The notes beneath the pieces were generated by a model that had not been told where the DNA came from, ran no database searches, and saw nothing but the letters and a program-made list of their open reading frames with translations. 10,487 nt of DNA from CAYSPU01 sp964432995 (GTDB lineage: Bacteria; Verrucomicrobiota; Verrucomicrobiia; Limisphaerales; JAHDYP01): NCBI GenBank assembly GCA_964432995.1, contig CAYSPU010000207.1, positions 1-10,487 on the forward strand, given 5' to 3'. Numbering within the stretch: position 1 is the first letter of the stretch; every line of letters begins with the position of its first letter. This document shows positions 6,233 to 10,487 of the stretch, one piece after another. A program made the position numbers and the translations under genes.

Positions 6233-8542
6233 TCACCGCGCCGCCTCTGCCTGCAGCCGCCGGCGGAGGGCGGTGTACCGTTGCTGGACCCGGTTGTTCC
6301 GCACCGCCATGGCCAGCGCCTTGGATTGACCGATCAGCACCACCAAACGCCGGCCCCGGGTGATCCCCGTGTACACCAGGTTCCGCTGCAACAACAGGTA
6401 GTGCTGGGTCGTGAGGGGAATCACCACCGCCGGAAACTCCGATCCCTGCGATTTGTGAATCGTGATGGCATAGGCCAACGCAATCTCGTCGAGCTCGCCA
6501 AACTCATACGGCACTTCCCGGCCGTCGAAGCAGATCGCCACCTCCTGCTTCTCCAGGTCCACACGCGTGATCCAGCCGATATCCCCGTTGAACACCTCCT
6601 TGTCGTAATCGTTCTCGGTCTGGATCACCTTGTCGCCCCTGCGGAACCGCCAACCGAATTTCTCCACCACCGGCTCGTCCGGTTCGGGTGGGTTCAGCTC
6701 GATCTGCAGGCGCGAGTTCAACTCGCGCACCCCGCAGACCCCCCGGTTCATCGGACACAACACCTGGACGTCGCGGATGGGGTCGACGCCGAACTTTGAC
6801 GGGATGCGCCGTCGGACCATCTCGACGAGGGTCTCGAGGGCCGCATCGGGCTGGTCGCGCTCGATGAAATAGAAATCGGTGGGCTCGCCCTGGGCGGCGA
6901 ACTCGGGGAGCAATCCCTGGTTGACGCGGTGGGCCGTGGTGATGATGCGGCTGTGGGCCGCCTGGCGGAACACCTCGGTGAGGCGCACGACCGGGACCGT
7001 GCCGCTGTCGATGATGTCGCGCAGGACGCTGCCCGGCCCGACCGACGGCAGTTGGTCCACGTCGCCCACCAGCAGCAGATGCCCCCCAACCGGCAGCGCC
7101 CGCAACAAGGCGTGCATCAGGGGCACATCGACCATCGAACACTCGTCCACCACCAGCAGATCGCACTCGAGCGGACGCCGTTCCTGCCGCTGAAAACCGC
7201 CCGTGCCCGGGTCGACCTCGAGCAGTCGGTGAATGGTCTTGGCCTCGAGGCCTGTCGCCTCGGACATCCGCTTCGCCGCGCGCCCCGTGGGTGCGCACAA
7301 GAGACACCGCACCTTCTTGGCCCGCAGAATCAGCAGGATCGCGTTCACCAGAGTGGTCTTCCCCACCCCGGGCCCGCCTGTGAGCACCAAGACCCGACTC
7401 CGCAGCGCCTGCGCCAACGCCGTCCGCTGGCTCGGCGCCAGCTCCTTGCCCGTCCGCTGCTGGCACCACTCGACGGCCTTCTCGAAGTGTATCGCCGGGA
7501 AACCCGCAGGCTCCGTTGCCAACTGCCCCAGCCGTGCGGCCACTCCCTCCTCGGCCCGCCGCAACTGCGGCAGGAAGATCCAGTCCTCCTCGTCGATCGC
7601 CTCGCGCACCAGCTCACCCGCCGCCAAGGTGCGTTCGAGGGCCGTCCCGGCCAGGTTCTCCTGGACATCGAGCAAGCGCACCGCGTGTTGGGTCAGCTCG
7701 GTCACCGGCAAGGCGCAGTGGCCCTGGCCGGTCGCCTCCAGCAGCACGTGCCGCAAGCCGGCCTCCGCCCGCAACAACGAGTCGTGCGGGATCCCCACCT
7801 TGCCCGCGATCTGATCGGCGGTCTTGAATCCCACCCCCGGAATGTCCAGCGCCAGGGCGTAGGGATTGGCCCGAACCCGTTCGATTGCCTGCTCGCCGTA
7901 GGTCTTGTAGATCCGCACCGCCCGACTCGTGCTCACCCCGTGCGAATGCAGGAAGACCATGATCTGCCGGATGACCTTCTGTTCCGCCCAGGCGTTCTTG
8001 ATCTGCAGCCGCCGCTTCGGTCCGATTCCTTCCACCTCCTGCAACCGGGCCGAGGAGTTCTCGATGACCTCGAAGATCTTTTCGCCAAACCGGTCCACCA
8101 ACTTCTTGGCGTAGACCGGTCCGATCCCCTTGACCATTCCGCTCCCGAGGTACTTCTCGATTCCTTCGCGCGTCGTCGGCGGCGTGCTCCGCAGCAGCTC
8201 CGCCCGAAATTGCCGGCCAAACTCCCGGTCCTGCACCCAGCCGCCCTCCGCCGTCAACCATTCGCCCGGGCTCACCGACGGCAGGGCCCCCACCACGGTC
8301 ACCAAGTCCCGATGCCCGCGAACCTGGACCTTCAACACCGAGAACCCGTTGTCCTCGTTGAAGAACGTCACCCGCTCGATCAATCCTGACAGGCTCTCCC
8401 GAGGTTCCCTCTTGCGCCCGGCCTGGTCCGCTGCCTTCGGCGCGGCCCCAACCGGCATCGCTGGCGATCGCGGCGCCCCCGTCGGCGACGGGCGAACGCC
8501 GTCCCCTGAAGCTGCAACTTCCCTCGGAGGAATTGACGCCAT
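6233..8542 (-). CDS. recD2: RecD2-type ATP-dependent SF1B DNA helicase
   Basis: This is a 5'-3' DNA helicase of the RecD2 family, which acts in DNA repair without RecB or RecC. With the ATG at 8542 the product is 769 residues. Its order is: an N-terminal OB-like region (LSGLIERVTFFNEDNGFSVL, about 51-70); helix-hairpin-helix motifs KGIGPVYAKKL (138-148), VEGIGPKRR (170-178) and IPGVGFKTAD (234-243); Walker A GGPGVGKTT (389-397); Walker B LLVVDECSMVD (462-472); GDVDQLPSVGPG (493-504); LTEVFRQ (521-527); and C-terminal HKSQGSEF (696-703) and YTGITRGRR (724-732). All helicase motifs look intact. The frame is also open to an ATG at 8596, 18 codons upstream. I prefer 8542 because GAGGGAA lies about 10 nt before it, whereas no Shine-Dalgarno precedes 8596. 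Either way the first 50-65 residues are Pro/Ala/Gly-rich and probably disordered. It stands alone and converges on plsC. Confidence 0.93.
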   Translation of the reverse strand: MASIPPREVAASGDGVRPSPTGAPRSPAMPVGAAPKAADQAGRKREPRESLSGLIERVTFFNEDNGFSVLKVQVRGHRDLVTVVGALPSVSPGEWLTAEGGWVQDREFGRQFRAELLRSTPPTTREGIEKYLGSGMVKGIGPVYAKKLVDRFGEKIFEVIENSSARLQEVEGIGPKRRLQIKNAWAEQKVIRQIMVFLHSHGVSTSRAVRIYKTYGEQAIERVRANPYALALDIPGVGFKTADQIAGKVGIPHDSLLRAEAGLRHVLLEATGQGHCALPVTELTQHAVRLLDVQENLAGTALERTLAAGELVREAIDEEDWIFLPQLRRAEEGVAARLGQLATEPAGFPAIHFEKAVEWCQQRTGKELAPSQRTALAQALRSRVLVLTGGPGVGKTTLVNAILLILRAKKVRCLLCAPTGRAAKRMSEATGLEAKTIHRLLEVDPGTGGFQRQERRPLECDLLVVDECSMVDVPLMHALLRALPVGGHLLLVGDVDQLPSVGPGSVLRDIIDSGTVPVVRLTEVFRQAAHSRIITTAHRVNQGLLPEFAAQGEPTDFYFIERDQPDAALETLVEMVRRRIPSKFGVDPIRDVQVLCPMNRGVCGVRELNSRLQIELNPPEPDEPVVEKFGWRFRRGDKVIQTENDYDKEVFNGDIGWITRVDLEKQEVAICFDGREVPYEFGELDEIALAYAITIHKSQGSEFPAVVIPLTTQHYLLLQRNLVYTGITRGRRLVVLIGQSKALAMAVRNNRVQQRYTALRRRLQAEAAR

Positions 8543-8634
8543 GAAATCGTGGTTCCCTCGTCGGCCGCGCGCCGCGGACACCGGCTCGAACGGCATACGC
8601 GGTGAGTCTAGGAGAAACTCCCGCGCCGGTCAGC

Positions 8635-8660
8635 CGGAAACCGAATGCCCCAGGTTTCCG
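8635..8660. repeat. Inverted repeat CGGAAACC-10 nt-GGTTTCCG
   Basis: A perfect 8-bp inverted repeat with a 10-nt spacer lies about 40 bp upstream of the longest recD2 reading frame and about 90 bp upstream of the preferred start. The position would suit an operator or a 5'-leader hairpin for recD2. It is short enough to be chance. Confidence 0.35.
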
Positions 8661-8762
8661 CCGTTCGACACTGCTTCAGGTGATCGCCGCTGAAGGATGC
8701 ACGACCTCCTCGGCGTTGGCGCGAACCTCGCCAAGGGTTGGATTTCCCAGAGACGATCCACT

Positions 8763-8866
8763 GGACATTGCGTCCCTACAGGACGCCCGCAGTCGGTGAC
8801 CGTCCGGTTCTACCAACATTGCGCCCCGACGGGGCGGGGTCGATCGAGGTAGGGAACGCAATGTCC
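8763..8866. repeat. Imperfect palindrome of about 100 bp (REP/MITE-like) with nested hairpin
   Basis: The left arm GGACATTGCGTCCCTAC (8763-8779) is the reverse complement of the right arm GTAGGGAACGCAATGTCC (8849-8866) except for one extra A in the right arm. A few more pairs (AGTGG/GTGG) extend the outer edge. The 69-nt interior contains a second hairpin, CGCCCC-GAC-GGGGCG (8822-8836). No coding capacity is present. The architecture resembles a non-autonomous miniature element or a REP-type repeat. It could instead form a transcript structure. Confidence 0.65.
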
Positions 8867-8909
8867 GTGGGACGCCGCACCACCGAATTGCCCCCTCTCA
8901 GCGGGTCCA

Positions 8910-8944
8910 ATTCTTCATTCTTCATTCTACATTCTGCATTCTCT
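8910..8944. repeat. Heptanucleotide tandem repeat, consensus ATTCTNC, about five copies
   Basis: Units ATTCTTC, ATTCTTC, ATTCTAC, ATTCTGC and ATTCTCT run head to tail from 8910 to 8944. Variation is mostly at position 6. It is the most AT-rich island of the window and lies about 60 bp before the 9007 gene. It could contribute to promoter architecture or be a slippage-prone repeat. It is not a CRISPR, since there are no spacers. Confidence 0.75.
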
Positions 8945-9006
8945 GCGGCGCCCTCGGAGAGGTCGTCCTACCGCATGGTTCCCGCGAGGCCGCGCAACTT
9001 CACGAG

Positions 9007-10308
9007 GTGCCTGGTGTTTCTCACCTTGTGAGAACGTGGCCATGGGTCGTCCTTGCGGCAATCGCATGTGGGGTGAATGCGTTTGGGGCAACGACCCGTA
9101 TGGCGCCTGACGGGATGCCATTCCTGTTTGAGGACTGGTCGGAACCGGCAGCCGTGGTGGCGAAATCGAGCACGGGGGACGTCTCGCTCACGCGGCGGAC
9201 GTGCCGGGCGACTAGACAGCACCCCGTGCACCCTGAGACGTTCTGCCTCGACCTTGTCTCGCGTCCAGGCTCCGACGAGGTGTGGATTGGAGAGACGCCG
9301 GAACGTTACGTGGTCGCGGGGCCGAAGATCTGGGGGCTGAGCCGATCGATGCAGCTTCTACGCGTTCGAGAGTCTGAGCACACTGGCGGCGCGGTGGATG
9401 GTGAACGGGTCGTGATCGCCAAGTTTCTGGAGAAGTTCCTCAACGATCCGCGCACTGAGCTGTGGCGGGACCCGTGTCCGAAGACCATCAATCTGTGCCG
9501 CGTCTTCGGGTGGGATGCAGTCTTCGGGGCAAATGCGTATCTTCCTGTCGAGTTGGTCGAAATCATCGATGCCGAGGCGGATGAAACCGGCGTGACCGTT
9601 TCCTTGAAGTCCACGAAGACTGGGCAGAACACTGGGCAGGACTTCTCCATTACTCTGAGCTCGGATCTCGATGTGCTCTCCGCCTCGATGGATGGCAAGC
9701 GCGTGCTTGTTGTCCGTAACGCGCTTGAGAGGTCGGGAGCCCTTCAGGAATGGTCGGATCCAGCCCGCACTGTGGTGCCTTCCACACAAGGCAAGATCGC
9801 TGCCCTTCTCTGCGATCGGGTGTATGCGCGCGCGGATGGTTCCGGCGAACAGGCCCGTGCGAAGGCCCTGGTCCTGCAATCCACGGGTGATGTGTGGATT
9901 GGGCCATCGGACTGCAGGGTGGCCGCCGTCGGGGAGCGGATTCTCGGTGTCACCGGGAGAGACGGCGACCTGCTCCTGTTCGCGGGCCCGCGGACGCGCA
10001 TTCCGCTGTCGCAGGGCAGCAGCCAGGCATTCGAGGCGGAGCTTGTGAAGTTCGACAACGTCTTCGAGGCGAATCAGTGCGCGTGGAGTCCAGATGCGAA
10101 GAAGAACCTGGTGGAGCTCTTCCAAGGAGACGCGAGATTCGCCTCCGCCTTCGAATTCGGGCTGAGAACGGTCGCCGCCCGTGAGGACGGTGTGGTTCTC
10201 ACACTCAACAGCGGCACCCCCGGGATGCATCCGGAGATTGTCGTCGGTCCGAACCTCGACATCGTTTCGGTCAGAGTACTGACTTCCGCTGAACTGCGGT
10301 CTCGATGA
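9007..10308 (+). CDS. Probable exported protein of unknown function with two-fold internal repeat
   Basis: I do not recognise this family. The N-terminus looks like a signal peptide: HLVRTWPW with a basic residue, a hydrophobic core VVLAAIACGV (14-23), then small residues NAFGA (24-28) as a possible cleavage site. Export to the periplasm or outside is therefore likely. The mature part is mixed alpha/beta-like and soluble, with no transmembrane helix. Two halves match weakly in order. DEVWIG (90-95) pairs with GDVWIG (294-299), Trp153 with Trp360, VFGWDAVFGANAYLP (166-180) with LFQGDARFASAFEFG (371-385), and LDVLSAS (221-227) with LDIVSVR (418-424). Codon use is looser than in the core genes: 26 of 40 codons at 9661-9780 end in G/C. 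The start is GTG at 9007 or GTG at 9028; the latter fits the signal peptide equally well, and neither has a clear RBS. A hairpin follows 35 bp after the stop. Confidence 0.7.
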   Translation: MPGVSHLVRTWPWVVLAAIACGVNAFGATTRMAPDGMPFLFEDWSEPAAVVAKSSTGDVSLTRRTCRATRQHPVHPETFCLDLVSRPGSDEVWIGETPERYVVAGPKIWGLSRSMQLLRVRESEHTGGAVDGERVVIAKFLEKFLNDPRTELWRDPCPKTINLCRVFGWDAVFGANAYLPVELVEIIDAEADETGVTVSLKSTKTGQNTGQDFSITLSSDLDVLSASMDGKRVLVVRNALERSGALQEWSDPARTVVPSTQGKIAALLCDRVYARADGSGEQARAKALVLQSTGDVWIGPSDCRVAAVGERILGVTGRDGDLLLFAGPRTRIPLSQGSSQAFEAELVKFDNVFEANQCAWSPDAKKNLVELFQGDARFASAFEFGLRTVAAREDGVVLTLNSGTPGMHPEIVVGPNLDIVSVRVLTSAELRSR

Positions 10309-10343
10309 GGGTCGCCGATCCGCAGCAGGACGCACACACCCTC

Positions 10344-10370
10344 GGCTGCGGCTCCAGACGAGCCGCGGTC
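10344..10370 (+). terminator. Terminator-like hairpin after the 9007-10308 gene
   Basis: GGCTGCGGCTC (10344-10354) pairs with GAGCCGCGGTC (10360-10370) around a 5-nt CAGAC loop. Seven inner pairs are perfect, and the outer four include two G-T wobbles. It starts 35 nt after the stop codon. No T-run follows, so it is at best a weak or Rho-assisted terminator. Confidence 0.45.
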
Positions 10371-10432
10371 CCAAACCTGACGGGCCATCGATCGCTCAAC
10401 CACACCCGCACGCCAACCGGCTCTTCCGGGCG

Positions 10433-10457
10433 GCGGCCGTCTCGGCCGCAGAAATGT
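10433..10457. repeat. Hairpin GCGGCCG-TCT-CGGCCGC with shared CAGAAATGT motif
   Basis: A perfect 7-bp stem (10433-10439 with 10443-10449) and a 3-nt loop run directly into CAGAAATGT. CGGCCGCAGAAATGT (10443-10457) matches CGGCCACAGAAATGT at 6072-6086 in 14 of 15 bases, and both abut a hairpin. This suggests a small dispersed intergenic repeat. Confidence 0.45.
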
Positions 10458-10487
10458 TCGATCAGACGAGGGCGGCCTTTGAAATCG

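Larger units (their letters stand above)
8543..9006. other. Gene-poor intergenic stretch with repeats
   Basis: I see no credible gene in this stretch of about 460 bp between divergent recD2 and the 9007 gene. Frames here give only short Arg/Pro-rich or unpatterned products. It holds an inverted repeat at 8635-8660, a long imperfect palindrome at 8763-8866 and a heptamer tandem repeat at 8910-8944. Promoters for both flanking genes should lie here, but I could not identify convincing boxes. Confidence 0.6.

Noticed and set aside
6929..8389. Plus-strand open frame (486 codons) antisense to recD2
   Set aside because: It has no recognisable motif and biased Arg/Leu/Gln composition, and it lies inside a complete helicase gene with all motifs intact.
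8910..8944. CRISPR-like array
   Set aside because: Units are 7 bp, contiguous and without spacers, so this is a simple tandem repeat.
8738..9031. Plus-strand open frame of 97 codons across the intergenic repeats
   Set aside because: It runs through the palindrome and the heptamer array and shows no coding character. Its only length comes from a lack of stops.
9358..10374. Minus-strand open frame (338 codons) opposite the 9007-10308 gene
   Set aside because: The plus-strand frame has a signal-peptide-like start and an ordered internal repeat. The minus-strand product has neither and runs through the terminator-like hairpin.
10454..10487. ATG at 10454 with 11 open codons to the window end, possibly the start of the next gene
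   Set aside because: There is no ribosome binding site, and the ATG is part of the CAGAAATGT motif repeated at 6078-6086. It is too short to judge.

Overview
The window is a GC-rich bacterial chromosome segment, mostly housekeeping. Codons in the core genes end almost always in G or C: 38 of 40 in a hand-counted aroA stretch at 4142-4261. Three features point to Verrucomicrobia, perhaps the Limisphaerales/Pedosphaera side: the gene complement, the unusual aroA form, and intergenic DNA full of small GC hairpins and ATTCTNC heptamers. This is an inference from memory of such genomes, not a database result.

Left part, minus strand: a major facilitator superfamily (MFS) transporter of unknown substrate (957-2195) lies upstream of fabI, enoyl-ACP reductase of fatty acid synthesis (69-842). 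A 65-bp divergent gap separates the transporter from a plus-strand run of four genes: tyrA (prephenate dehydrogenase), aroA (EPSP synthase), cmk (CMP kinase) and plsC (lysophosphatidate acyltransferase). Spacings in the run are 9, 62 and 10 bp, so it looks like one operon joining tyrosine/shikimate synthesis, pyrimidine nucleotide supply and phospholipid synthesis. The aroA product is atypical. It has a shortened segment, a longer segment of about 30 extra residues before the catalytic Asp, and Gln where E. coli has Lys340.

Middle: plsC converges on recD2 (minus strand), a RecD2-type SF1B helicase. The 231-bp gap between them holds a short direct repeat and three hairpins, one placed as a recD2 terminator. 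Upstream of recD2 is a gene-poor stretch of about 460 bp. It contains a palindrome of about 100 bp with a nested hairpin (REP/MITE-like) and a 7-bp tandem repeat.

Right part: a plus-strand gene (9007-10308) encodes a probably exported protein of unknown function. Two weakly similar halves show an internal duplication of roughly 130-140 residues, and its codon use is clearly laxer than in the core genes. It is followed by a terminator-like hairpin and a second hairpin that shares a 15-bp flanking motif with the plsC-recD2 gap. I see no phage, CRISPR, toxin-antitoxin, transposase, tRNA or rRNA. I found no convincing new multigene system; the repeat protein at 9007-10308 is the most novel item.
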